DNA of 64,000 nt from Bowmanella denitrificans (GTDB taxonomy: Bacteria > Pseudomonadota > Gammaproteobacteria > Enterobacterales > Alteromonadaceae). Location of the stretch: the NCBI RefSeq assembly GCF_002887595.1, contig NZ_PEBU01000013.1, forward strand, positions 1 through 64,000, in the 5' to 3' direction. The notes beneath the pieces are model-generated. The model ran no database searches. It was not told the origin of the DNA and worked only from the letters and a program-made list of their open reading frames with translations. Position 1 is the first letter of the stretch; every line of letters begins with the position of its first letter. The position numbers were made by a program, and so were the translations under genes. Positions 7,899-16,264 of the stretch are shown here, in pieces.

Positions 7899-8351
7899 TT
7901 ACCAATACTCAACAATACGACTGACCTTGTCACCCTTAAATGCGAACAGGGTCAGGCGTAGCTCTGTGCCGCTGTCACTATGATAGGCACGTTGCACCGC
8001 CGCTGCCTGTTTACCCGGGATAATGTGGATCAGCCTATAACTGTCGGGTTCATCGTCCTGATAACGGCCTTGCTTAAAGAAGCTGACCGAGTTGTTGTAA
8101 AGGGTCTGCCTGGAATAGATGCCTCCGTAACCTTCGTGCTGATAAATATAGTCATCCGTGTACAAGGCAAACAGGGCATCAATAGCTGCCAAAGAAGATA
8201 GATTGCTGTAGGCGGTACGCTGAGCGTTCAGAACGTCTTGGGTCAGCTTGAGTATATGCTGCTGTTGTGGGCTTAAACCCGGTTGGCCGGCAGGCTCTGC
8301 ATAAGTTGCTTGGCTTACCAATAATGTCAGTAGCAAGAGAAAGTAACGCAT
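7899..8351 (-). CDS. secreted NTF2/SnoaL-like protein
   Basis: A 150-residue protein with a signal peptide (MRYFLLLLTLLVSQATYA, cleavage before EP). The mature part looks like a small NTF2-like cone: a helical N-terminus (NAQRTAYSNLSSLAAIDALFALYTDDYIYQH spans the usual helix-turn), then strands with YSRQTLYNN and a final strand ending VSRIVEYW. Such folds bind small ligands or act as isomerase-like enzymes; no catalytic pair is certain here. It is downstream of the esterase gene on the same strand, with a 34-residue open frame between them, so co-expression is plausible. Convergent with the glycosidase gene. Confidence 0.6.
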   Translation of the reverse strand: MRYFLLLLTLLVSQATYAEPAGQPGLSPQQQHILKLTQDVLNAQRTAYSNLSSLAAIDALFALYTDDYIYQHEGYGGIYSRQTLYNNSVSFFKQGRYQDDEPDSYRLIHIIPGKQAAAVQRAYHSDSGTELRLTLFAFKGDKVSRIVEYW

Positions 8352-8408
8352 AGGTTTTCCTGTTTTATCAAAGGGAGTTGCCGTATATCGTGCTGTTTGT
8401 TGCAGGCA

Positions 8409-8513
8409 CTAATCCAGGTAGCGCCGCATATGTTGAATTAAGCCTTCTATATTGAACTTCAGTACCCAGATTGTGCGCCCCTTGCAGTGTTTAAGCTGAT
8501 CATGCTTATTCAT
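8409..8513 (-). CDS. possible 34-aa small protein
   Basis: From ATG at 8513 the minus strand encodes a 34-residue basic peptide starting MNKHDQLKHCKGRTIW and ending MRRYLD. GAGGAA lies six bases ahead of that ATG. The frame lies between the esterase stop (8537) and the NTF2-like gene. There is no signal peptide and I do not recognise it. The good ribosome binding site favours translation, but a chance frame of this length is common. Confidence 0.35.
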   Translation of the reverse strand: MNKHDQLKHCKGRTIWVLKFNIEGLIQHMRRYLD

Positions 8514-8536
8514 ATTCAGTTCCTCATACATGGTTG

Positions 8537-9826
8537 TTATTTGGGGGGAGATGCCACATCGGCGTTATGGGCTTCGCTGACCATACCTAACTGCTTGGCC
8601 ATTTGTTGATAATGGGTAAGTAACGGGTCGTTGCTGCTGATTGCCAGCGAAATGGCTTTGGTCAGCAAAGGTTTAGCCTGGTTCGGTTGCCCGGCGGCCT
8701 GGTAGGTCTGTGCCAGAGCGGCCAGGGCTTTGGCTGAGCTGGGCTGCAATTGCACCCAGCGCTTACCCAGTGCCAGGGCTTCATCGTATCGCCCAGCCCG
8801 GCGCAGCATCATGGCTGCCGCCCGCAAACTATCGCTGTTGCGGGGAATATCGGCATTCGGCCAAACCCTGAAGCTAACCAATTCGCTTAAGTAGGCATAG
8901 TAGTTGTCTATTTGCTTCAGCATGCTTCCTGCCTCGCTGTTTTCGCGAAATGCATTAAAGTTCAGGCCAATATCAAAATCCTGGCGGGGAAAAACCAAAT
9001 CCAGGGCCGACAGTAACGCTTGAGCGACCATAGGGTAGTGCCCGAAATTAGTAATTTGTTCGGCGCGCACTTGGTAAGCGGGAAATGGCGCCAGCCGGGT
9101 GCTAAGCGTTTTTAAAGTGTCGGGCTGAGTAGGAGCTTCCGTTGCATCTGTGGTAGCAGAAGCAACGTACAGATAGCCCTTGTGCGCCGGACGCTTGACC
9201 AGTTGCTCGAACAGGCTGTCAATCAAACTGCTGTTGGGGTGATAGCCCATGCCAACCACGCTCGCTGCCGCAAACAGGAAGTGGCCGTCAAACAAGTTGG
9301 GATCTTTAATCAGGCTATGCGCTGCAAACGCGGCGGTGGGCGACATGCCTATCAGCAAGCGAAAGTCATTACTGCGCACCTGTTGGTCTACCTGTGGCAA
9401 TAATTCCTGTGCCAGATAGGCGTGAAACGCGTCTGCATCCTGCCCCCAGAAGGTTTTGTCATCCGCTGCGCCAGGCAAACCGCTTTGACTTTTATAAAGT
9501 TGCGGGGAAATCGAAATACCGTCATCGCTATGCACTGCCACGACAATGGATTTAGGCATGGCCGCTGTGGTGCCCAGATGGCGGGTGACGCCTACGACCA
9601 GATCGGCCAGGGTCCAGGTATCCAGGGTATAGATAACCGGATAGCGGATAAAATCAGCATCCAGATGATAGTCTAGCGGCAGATAAATATCGGCGCGCAT
9701 ACTGCGCTTTAAGTGACTGGACTCGATAGTCAGGCTGATCTTGTCCTGCAGCATGGTATTGGCATGGGTCCAGCAGGAAAACAACACTGCCCACAGCAGG
9801 GCAAACAAAGGGCAAAGCTTGTACAT
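8537..9826 (-). CDS. secreted alpha/beta-hydrolase (esterase D-like) with TPR-like C-terminus
   Basis: From ATG 9826 the protein has 429 residues; an upstream in-frame GTG at 9838 is less likely. A signal peptide (MYKLCPLFALLWAVLFSCW, then THA) precedes an esterase-D/Fes-type alpha/beta-hydrolase. The presumed nucleophile elbow reads GMSPTAA rather than GHSxGG, and a histidine occurs in NFGHYPM, so the catalytic Ser-His pair is present but the elbow is unusual. Residues about 330-410 carry two or more TPR-like helices (AAAMMLRRAGRYDEALALG; ALAALAQTYQAAGQPNQA). Family members hydrolyse acyl or siderophore esters; the substrate here is unknown. Divergent from the ToxR-like regulator at 10050. 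Confidence 0.7.
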   Translation of the reverse strand: MYKLCPLFALLWAVLFSCWTHANTMLQDKISLTIESSHLKRSMRADIYLPLDYHLDADFIRYPVIYTLDTWTLADLVVGVTRHLGTTAAMPKSIVVAVHSDDGISISPQLYKSQSGLPGAADDKTFWGQDADAFHAYLAQELLPQVDQQVRSNDFRLLIGMSPTAAFAAHSLIKDPNLFDGHFLFAAASVVGMGYHPNSSLIDSLFEQLVKRPAHKGYLYVASATTDATEAPTQPDTLKTLSTRLAPFPAYQVRAEQITNFGHYPMVAQALLSALDLVFPRQDFDIGLNFNAFRENSEAGSMLKQIDNYYAYLSELVSFRVWPNADIPRNSDSLRAAAMMLRRAGRYDEALALGKRWVQLQPSSAKALAALAQTYQAAGQPNQAKPLLTKAISLAISSNDPLLTHYQQMAKQLGMVSEAHNADVASPPK

Positions 9827-10049
9827 CTTTTCGCACACCTTATTTCGGGTTATGAATCCATGCCACCCTAAAATAGGCTCGGGCGATTGCCATGGGTGCC
9901 CCGTGATTTATCCCTGATTTTTCACTGATGCCTTTATTATTCAACAAGTTAAATTTATTTGTCTGGCAGCGCTGCGCATTAATCTGCGGCTGTTATGGCC
10001 TGTGCCTGTGTTACTATTCAAAGGTGCAGGACCATAACAATAACGATTT

Positions 10050-12089
10050 ATGAGCAAACAATTTCTTCTCGGGCAGGCCCAAATTGATCTGACCCGCAAT
10101 CAGATTATCCTGGCCGGGCAGAGGCAAACCATGCAGCCCAAGGCCATGGCGGTCTTGGCCGCGCTGATTGACGCACAGGGCCAGGTTGTAACGGTAGAGG
10201 CCTTGCTGCAGCGGGTTTGGCCCGGCACTGTTGTGACAGCCAATACTTTGCAGCGCTGTATCGCCCAACTGCGCAAAGCATTGGGCGATAACAGTCGTGA
10301 GCAACGCATCATTAAAACCCATGCTAAACAAGGTTATAGCCTGGAAGTCAGGGCCGAGCTGCCCGGCACCGATCTTGGTTCTGATGTTTCTTCTGGCAAC
10401 CGCCAGGGTTTATCTATACCTCATATGGTGGTAGCGGCTGTCGTCTTGCTGAGCTTGATCATGGCCGGTTTTTACCTCAGCGCCGATAACGTGCAGTCCT
10501 ACAATAAACTGCACTACCTGACGACCTCCAGCGGCAAGGAAAGCTTCGCCAGCTATTCGCCTGATGGCCGCTACATGGTGTTTCACCGCTTTTTGGGGCA
10601 ATGTGACAACCATTTGTGGAGCAAAGACTTACACAGTCAGTTGGAAACACGCTTAACTCACGAAGCGGGCTTTTTTCAGCAACATAGCTTTGCCCCTGGC
10701 GGCGACCGGCTGGCTTTTGTGGGTAAAAGTATCTGTGGCAAACCTGATGTACCCGAGTGCTGGGAATTGAAAACCCTGGATATCACTGCGGCGCTGGCCG
10801 GTAACCAGAATGCGCAAACCCGCATAAGTTGTGATGACGGTAGGCTATACGGGCCGCAATGGATGAATAACGGTAAGATTGCCTTGCTGAAAAAACCACA
10901 TAATGGGCAATGGCAACTGATTACCTACCATGTACGCGATAATCTTGCGCAGCCCTTGTATGCACCAACAGACCAGCGGTTATACAACCTGGCCTATTCG
11001 ACTGGATTAGATACCCTGGCGTTACTGGGAAAAACGGCTGATGGTAAAGACCAGCTCACCTTGCTTAATAGCAGCGGTGAGGTGCTGTCATCAGTGGTAC
11101 TACACTTTCCGCTGCCCTTATCGCAGTTTGAGCTGCTCGAATTGAGTTTTCATCCCAGTCAGCCGAAGTTATTGGTGTATAACAGCCAGCATCAGTTTGA
11201 AGTGAGCTTCAGTGGCCGTATAACCACAATTGGCCCCCTGGCTGCCAAGGCTATCTATTCATTGGTGTATGCGCCGCATCAGAACACATTACTGGCAGCT
11301 TATGGTATGCGGGACTGGGGCTTTTATCTGCATAATCTGTCGGCTGCAGGTGAGCAGATGCGCACCTTTCCTGAAAAGTGGGATTCCACTTTCGCCGACA
11401 CAGATGCCCGCTTTCAGCCTAAGGGCGAACTGATCGCCTTTGTCTCCAACCGCTCGGGTCAGCAACAGGTATGGCTGATGGACGAGCGGCGCGTCTGGCA
11501 GCTTAGCCAGTTTACGCAAGGTTCGATTGCCGGTCTGACCTGGTCTCCGTCTGGCCAACAGTTATTGGTTAATCATACCGACCGCCTGCTGTTGCTGGAT
11601 CTCAGCGGCGGTGTCGACGTGCTGCCCGCACCTTTTGCGGCTATGCAGCTTTATCAGTGGAGTGAGCAGGGCGAAATCTTGTTTTCCACACAGGTTGCAT
11701 GGCAACAGCGCATTGTTGCCTGGGATCCACATAAACAGCACTGGCAGCAATGGCATGTGCCAGATAGTAGCTGGGCGCAACTTGACGATAGCGGCCGGTT
11801 GCTCAGCTTGTACAACAATGGCCAGCTGTGGTTGCATGGCCGCGATGATGCAGAAGAGCCCAGGCAAGTGTTAAGTCAAATTAAAAAACGCTTTGTCTGG
11901 CATCATGGTCAGATTCTGGCGGTGGATAAGACCAACCAGTTGGTACGTTACCCCATGTCGACCTTACAGGAACTGAGCCGTTCTCCCCTGACCACCACCT
12001 CGTTGTATGTGGATGACAGCCAGGGCAGTCGCTTGCTGATTGCTGAGCTTAGCGATGTGCAACAGGATATTGTCGAGTTAAGGCCATAG
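10050..12089 (+). CDS. ToxR/CadC-type membrane regulator with periplasmic propeller
   Basis: A 679-residue, probably one-component regulator. Residues 1-100 are an OmpR/ToxR winged helix (LQRCIAQLRKALGDN, then KQGYSLEV typical of the wing). A single membrane helix at about 124-144 follows. The remaining ~530 residues, predicted periplasmic, contain TolB/WD-like repeats (YSPDGRYMVFHR, FAPGGDRLAFVG, FQPKGELIAFVS, WSPSGQQLLV), i.e. a beta-propeller sensor. By family it senses a periplasmic signal and activates nearby promoters directly from the membrane. It faces away from the esterase gene, so that gene and the NTF2-like gene are possible targets. Confidence 0.8.
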   Translation: MSKQFLLGQAQIDLTRNQIILAGQRQTMQPKAMAVLAALIDAQGQVVTVEALLQRVWPGTVVTANTLQRCIAQLRKALGDNSREQRIIKTHAKQGYSLEVRAELPGTDLGSDVSSGNRQGLSIPHMVVAAVVLLSLIMAGFYLSADNVQSYNKLHYLTTSSGKESFASYSPDGRYMVFHRFLGQCDNHLWSKDLHSQLETRLTHEAGFFQQHSFAPGGDRLAFVGKSICGKPDVPECWELKTLDITAALAGNQNAQTRISCDDGRLYGPQWMNNGKIALLKKPHNGQWQLITYHVRDNLAQPLYAPTDQRLYNLAYSTGLDTLALLGKTADGKDQLTLLNSSGEVLSSVVLHFPLPLSQFELLELSFHPSQPKLLVYNSQHQFEVSFSGRITTIGPLAAKAIYSLVYAPHQNTLLAAYGMRDWGFYLHNLSAAGEQMRTFPEKWDSTFADTDARFQPKGELIAFVSNRSGQQQVWLMDERRVWQLSQFTQGSIAGLTWSPSGQQLLVNHTDRLLLLDLSGGVDVLPAPFAAMQLYQWSEQGEILFSTQVAWQQRIVAWDPHKQHWQQWHVPDSSWAQLDDSGRLLSLYNNGQLWLHGRDDAEEPRQVLSQIKKRFVWHHGQILAVDKTNQLVRYPMSTLQELSRSPLTTTSLYVDDSQGSRLLIAELSDVQQDIVELRP

Positions 12090-12122
12090 GCTGGTACTTT
12101 CCAACTACTTGTGGGATTTCGT

Positions 12123-13019
12123 TTAATCCAGCCTGAGTTGCAGGTCGGGTTGACGGCCTTTGCCTTTGATATGGATGGCGTTATCGGTGAATTCCACCAG
12201 ACTATAGGCGGTTTGTGGGGTATCCAGCATGGCGTGGAAAGTAACAAAATGGATGCCATTGTGTCGCCCGTAATCGCCTTTATGGTTATGACCGTTAAAC
12301 CAGGTCTTTACCACCGGGTAGCGGCTGATCACTGCCATCACTTGTTGATGATTCCAAAGCTGATGCGGGTCGGCGGGATACAAGGGGAAATGGCATAACA
12401 ACACCACCTTCTTCTGCTCGTCGGTGGCCTGTTGCAATTGCCCATCCAGCCAGTTTAGCTGGTCTTCACCTATGGCACCGTTCCAGGTGGCCCCCAGAGC
12501 ATACTGCTTAGCTATCAGTGCCAGGTTTTGCTGATGTCTGGCACTGTCTGATGGCCAGCCGTGGTGACTGACATCATTGCCGTCCAGGGTGATAAAGCGC
12601 CATTGGCCAATATCAAATTGGTAGTAGCGGTCTGGCATATCCAGGGTTTGAGTGATCAGTCCTTTGTATTGCTCTGCCACATCAAATTCATGATTGCCCA
12701 GCACATGGTAGAAAGGCATCTTGCTGTTTGCTGTGATCGCTTTAAGCCGCGCATAGCTGTCAAAGTCCTGGTCGATAAAATCCCCCAGATGCAGAGTGCC
12801 TTTGGTCTGCTGGCGGTTAATGTCCTGCACTGCCTGTTGCAGTTTGTCAGGGCAACTGCGATACAGGCGCTCGCCTTTATTGCCTTTGTCGGCATATTGG
12901 CAATCGGCGATCACCGCCAGGGTAAAGGCTGGGGTATCGGCCCATGCAGGCGAGCTGATCATCAGGGCGGCCTTGGCAAGCAGAGCCAGCAGGCCGGGAT
13001 AAAAGGCTTGTTTATACAT
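12123..13019 (-). CDS. secreted metallophosphoesterase, ADP-ribose/CDP-alcohol diphosphatase (ADPRM)-like
   Basis: A 298-residue calcineurin-like phosphoesterase with a signal peptide ending PAWA. The opening IADCQYADKG with the following LYR matches the ADPRM (Mn-dependent ADP-ribose/CDP-alcohol diphosphatase) signature rather than ordinary D-x-H phosphoesterases, the usual His being Gln41. Metal motifs GDFID (Asp80), GNHEF (Asn109/His110), CHFPLYP and NGHNHKGD are all present. AGGAT lies six bases before the ATG. Known relatives are mostly cytosolic, so a periplasmic form suggests scavenging of nucleotide-linked diphosphates or CDP-alcohols. Substrate is inference. Downstream of the secreted gene at 13124 on the same strand. 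Confidence 0.8.
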   Translation of the reverse strand: MYKQAFYPGLLALLAKAALMISSPAWADTPAFTLAVIADCQYADKGNKGERLYRSCPDKLQQAVQDINRQQTKGTLHLGDFIDQDFDSYARLKAITANSKMPFYHVLGNHEFDVAEQYKGLITQTLDMPDRYYQFDIGQWRFITLDGNDVSHHGWPSDSARHQQNLALIAKQYALGATWNGAIGEDQLNWLDGQLQQATDEQKKVVLLCHFPLYPADPHQLWNHQQVMAVISRYPVVKTWFNGHNHKGDYGRHNGIHFVTFHAMLDTPQTAYSLVEFTDNAIHIKGKGRQPDLQLRLD

Positions 13020-13123
13020 TTGCTATCCTAAATAGCAATGTTGTTGGCAGGTTATTGGGCCTCATCCTGGCAGCGTCCCTGCCGCCTGAGTTTAGGCCTT
13101 TGTATCACACTAAAGATGACGAT

Positions 13124-14233
13124 TTAACGAGCGGCGGAGCGGCATTCCTTTACTGCAGTCTTCCAGTCAAACCAGGACATATAGGCGTATTGGCCGCCGT
13201 AATAAGCGACCAATCTGCCATCTTCACTGACCCTGAATCCGGCAGCACCATCGGCACCGCGACCATCGGGCAGGCTTGAGCTGCCCACCGTGGTTTGTGC
13301 ATAAGGTGTGGTGCTAGTGGCCAGGCTAAAGGTGCCATCGGCGTTAAAGTAGGCGCGATACGCCTTCACAATATTGTTGCCGGAATTGGCGCCACAGATA
13401 TTCTCCCCGGTGTAGGTATGCACCACATACCAGTTATTGGTGCTGTCTTTAACCAATTGGGCGTTCTGGCCAACACTTTTGCCGCAACCTGTGTTGGCAG
13501 GCGATTGATATTGATTGACCAGCGTAAAGGCGTTGATGTCCAGCTCGCCCTCGGCACTGGTACCGTATTGGAACAAATCGGCAGTATTAGCTTTGTAAGC
13601 AGCACCGGTACCGGCGTTCATATTGTGTAGGATCAGCCAGTTGTTACCCCCTTCCTGCGCCAGCCACACATCGGTGATCTGGCCTAGCGGATGGTTTGCT
13701 AGTGTAGCAATTTCGCCCTCATCGCCTTCCTGGCTGAATTGACGAATGCGTACCTTGTTTTCATTTTCTGAGGCGATAATCAGATAACCCCTGTCACGGC
13801 CGCTTTGTTGTGGCGCCGGTAACCAGGCGATGCCGGATGGATGCTGTTCGGTGATAAACAGTTTTTCCGTCATGGGCAGCGTCTGGTCTTTGCCAATCAG
13901 ATCTGAGCCATTTGTGAACTGGCTGGCCGACACGCGAAACGCCATGATTTGCCCATAATCACCATTGCCGGTTTCCGAATGGCTGACAAAAGCCAGTGCA
14001 CTGCCATTGCTGAAGCGGTGGCTCAGGGTCATAGATTGATGGTGGTCACTGATTTCAAAGGCATGATCGCTTTCGGTGTCCAGCGTGAAGTTCTGGCAGC
14101 TTTGGCCCAGGGTGTTCAGTGCATCAGCGATGTTGGTGTTAAGACGGGGCTGAACATAAGCATCGCTGGTGGCCAAAACCGGGCCGCTGCTGAGTAGTAA
14201 CAGCGCGGCAATTTGAGTTAATCGGGTTCGCAT
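13124..14233 (-). CDS. secreted beta-rich protein, unknown (propeller-like)
   Basis: A 369-residue protein with signal peptide (MRTRLTQIAALLLLSSGPVLA). The mature part has repeated beta patterns such as SGIAWLPAPQ, RGYLIIASENENKVRIRQF, GQITDVWLAQEGGNNWLILH and GFRVSEDGRLVAYYGG, spaced like propeller blades. Four cysteines (about 46, 249, 279 and the one near the end) could form disulfides. AAGGAT precedes the ATG by six bases. I recognise no enzyme motif. It is followed on the same strand, about 104 bases later, by the ADPRM-like enzyme, so the two may work on the same substrate. Confidence 0.65.
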   Translation of the reverse strand: MRTRLTQIAALLLLSSGPVLATSDAYVQPRLNTNIADALNTLGQSCQNFTLDTESDHAFEISDHHQSMTLSHRFSNGSALAFVSHSETGNGDYGQIMAFRVSASQFTNGSDLIGKDQTLPMTEKLFITEQHPSGIAWLPAPQQSGRDRGYLIIASENENKVRIRQFSQEGDEGEIATLANHPLGQITDVWLAQEGGNNWLILHNMNAGTGAAYKANTADLFQYGTSAEGELDINAFTLVNQYQSPANTGCGKSVGQNAQLVKDSTNNWYVVHTYTGENICGANSGNNIVKAYRAYFNADGTFSLATSTTPYAQTTVGSSSLPDGRGADGAAGFRVSEDGRLVAYYGGQYAYMSWFDWKTAVKECRSAAR

Positions 14234-14552
14234 GGCGTTATCCTTTTTGGGGTTAAGAGTTTATATAAGTGAGCTCTGGCCCGGCCCAATCTCGCTGGCC
14301 AGCACCTACCTGCCTGGAATGACTTACAGCGCAGGCACATTGCCAAAACAAACCAGGGCGCCACTTTTTCCAGCGCCGGGCCGCATTTCATAAAAAATTC
14401 ATACTCAGCACCGACTATGTCAGCGCTCAATAGGCGTGATCACAGCGCTGGTTTGCGCTGAATCTGAAGTTTTTTAAAGATTTTGCGACTTTTGTGAAAA
14501 ACCGGCCGGGGTTATTTGTCTTGTACTAAACGCAAGGTAGCAAGTTCGAAGT
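14234..14552. other. divergent intergenic region upstream of sigma gene
   Basis: A 319-base gap between the minus-strand secreted gene and the ECF sigma gene. It contains the ribosome binding site AAGGAT for the former and, at 14496-14522, an ECF-like promoter for the latter. The middle has a GC-rich stretch with small imperfect dyads (for example near 14380 and 14430) but no open frame or RNA gene that I can support. Confidence 0.5.
14496..14522 (+). promoter_or_regulatory. ECF-sigma-like promoter, GAAAAA-N16-GTCTT
   Basis: GAAAAA (14496-14501) is followed 16 bases later by GTCTT (14518-14522), then GT. The same arrangement, including a GGGT and TTTGTCTTGT context, recurs at 19239-19265 before the second receptor of the cassette. 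ECF promoters typically have an AA-rich -35 and a GTC-containing -10. The sigma ATG is 30 bases downstream, consistent with autoregulation. Confidence 0.65.
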
Positions 14553-15176
14553 ATGTCGTTATCGTCGAAAGTTGATCCCATTGGGGACTATTCCCTTCCC
14601 GCCAGGCAAAGCTCAAGCAAAAGCAGGGGCAATACCTATCTGCACAGCTTGTATCGGGAACATGCCGGCAATATTCGTAAGTATCTGCAACGCAATTACG
14701 GTTCTGGCCCGCCGGAGCCGGAAGATGTGGTACAGGATGTGTTTACTAAATTTGGTGAAAGTTTAGAGGCCGGCACAGAAGCGCACAGCGCGCTGATCGA
14801 AAACCCCAAGGCCTATCTGTATAAAATGGCAGTCAACCATACGTTGAATGCGATCGGCCGGGTCAAGCGTATCAATCAATTTATGGCCGAACAGATGTCT
14901 ACTGATGATGAGGGGCTGGATGAACTAGGCCCTGAGAACATTTGGGCCAGGCGCGACGAGCTTGGTGCGGTAGGCAAGGCAATGCGGTTGTTATCGGAAA
15001 AGCAGCGGCAGATATTAGTGCGCAGTCGGATCAAAGGTGAAACTTACGCGCAGATTGCACAAGCCCTGGATTGCAGCATAGCGGATGTATCCAGGCAATT
15101 GGTGGCAGCCCTGGCCATTTTGCATCAGGCCAGCCAGCAGGATGTTCACACCAACGGAGCTCAGCATGGCAGATAA
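14553..15176 (+). CDS. ECF sigma factor, FecI type
   Basis: A 207-residue RNA polymerase sigma factor. Region 2 spans about residues 29-115 (LYREHAGNIRKYLQRNYGS, then PEDVVQDVFTKFGE and NPKAYLYKMAVNHTLN, characteristic of FecI-like factors). Region 4 spans about 140-195 (LLSEKQRQILVRSRIKGETYAQIAQALDCS, a helix-turn-helix). The first 28 residues are an extra low-complexity tail. Its last 11 bases overlap the FecR-like gene. By family it is held by the FecR protein and released when an outer-membrane receptor binds its ligand; it then transcribes the receptor genes. The promoter motif at 14496 suggests it also reads its own gene. Confidence 0.9.
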   Translation: MSLSSKVDPIGDYSLPARQSSSKSRGNTYLHSLYREHAGNIRKYLQRNYGSGPPEPEDVVQDVFTKFGESLEAGTEAHSALIENPKAYLYKMAVNHTLNAIGRVKRINQFMAEQMSTDDEGLDELGPENIWARRDELGAVGKAMRLLSEKQRQILVRSRIKGETYAQIAQALDCSIADVSRQLVAALAILHQASQQDVHTNGAQHGR

Positions 15177-16179
15177 GCAATTTCCTACCCGGGACAGTCA
15201 GGCCGACATCCAGGCATTAGAGTGGGTGGTACAACTGCAATCAGGTCAATTTAGCCGGGACGATGAGCTGGCTCTCAAGGCCTGGCTGGGTCAGCACGCC
15301 AGCCATCAGCAGGCTTTTGAGCGGGCGGCCAGACTTTGGCAAAACACGGGTATAACGGATGAATTGGTGTTTTGTGCCGAAGCTCAGGGGCAAGCGGTAA
15401 CAGATATCGCCCGGCAAGGTTGGTGGCAACGGGCCAAACAAGCTTTTTCCTGCTGGGGGATGCCATATGGTTTATCGGCGGGGGCGTTTTCCATTCTGGC
15501 CTTGGCTGTTTTGTTGGGCTGGCTGTGGCGTGGCCATGGTGCTGACATTCAATACTATGCTTCCGATTATCAGGGCAATAGCCAGGTGCGGCTGCTGGAC
15601 GGTTCTGTTGTGACCTTAAGCGGGCGCTCATCGGTATCGGTGCAGCTTAGTGACGAAAAACGCAGTATCAAGTTGTTAGAAGGCGCGGCCCATTTTGCCG
15701 TAGCTAAAGATCGAGCCAGGCCTTTTGTGGTGTCGGTGGATAACCTACAGGTGTGGGCTGTAGGGACCGCCTTTGAGGTCAGAAAAGCCGAAGCGATTCG
15801 CATCTCGGTGGACGAGGGTCTGGTGGACGTGGTGGCCCGTACCCATAACAGCAACATGCTGACCTCATTGCGCGAGGGTGAACGAGTCAGTTTTGATACC
15901 CAGGGGCAATTTTCTGCGGTGCAGCCCTTTGATATAGAACAAGAACTAAAGTGGCGCGAAGGCCGGCTGATTTTTGCCCATGCGCCCCTTCGAGAGGTGC
16001 TGGCCGATATCAACCGTTATCGTCAGGTACCTATCTTACTGGCCGATGCCAGGCTGGGTGCGCTGCCGGTTACCGCAAGCTTTGCCATTAGTGATGCTGA
16101 GGGGCTGATTCAGGGCTTGGCAGTTACCCATCAACTTAAGGCGTCGCGTAGCGAGCAGCGCATAATGCTGAGTCGCTAA
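15166..16179 (+). CDS. FecR-type anti-sigma / signal transducer
   Basis: From ATG 15166 the protein has 337 residues. The N-terminus (QALEWVVQLQSGQFSRDDELALKAWL, about 14-60) is the DUF4880 sigma-binding domain. One membrane helix lies near 103-122 (SAGAFSILALAVLLGWLW). A FecR beta domain follows (LLDGSVVTLSGRSSV to FEVRK), then a DUF4974/STN-like C-terminus (LREVLADINRYRQVPILL) that contacts the receptor. The start overlaps the sigma stop by 11 bases, ensuring coupled synthesis; a longer in-frame extension to 15085 inside the sigma gene is rejected. It carries the signal from the periplasm to the sigma factor. Confidence 0.9.
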   Translation: MADKQFPTRDSQADIQALEWVVQLQSGQFSRDDELALKAWLGQHASHQQAFERAARLWQNTGITDELVFCAEAQGQAVTDIARQGWWQRAKQAFSCWGMPYGLSAGAFSILALAVLLGWLWRGHGADIQYYASDYQGNSQVRLLDGSVVTLSGRSSVSVQLSDEKRSIKLLEGAAHFAVAKDRARPFVVSVDNLQVWAVGTAFEVRKAEAIRISVDEGLVDVVARTHNSNMLTSLREGERVSFDTQGQFSAVQPFDIEQELKWREGRLIFAHAPLREVLADINRYRQVPILLADARLGALPVTASFAISDAEGLIQGLAVTHQLKASRSEQRIMLSR

Positions 16180-16264
16180 GGTAAAAATATCGAAGGTTTT
16201 TATTTCTGTCATATTTTCGCGGTAGCGTGCATGCCTGTGTTGGCAAGTGGAGCGTGGATAAGCG

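Noticed and set aside
15085-15165. Extension of the FecR-like protein inside the sigma gene
   Set aside because: Adds residues with no domain match; the DUF4880 domain begins just after ATG 15166.
16180-16264. ECF promoter before the STN receptor
   Set aside because: AAAAAT is present but no GTCTT at 16 bases; the gene probably depends on the sigma/FecR transcript.
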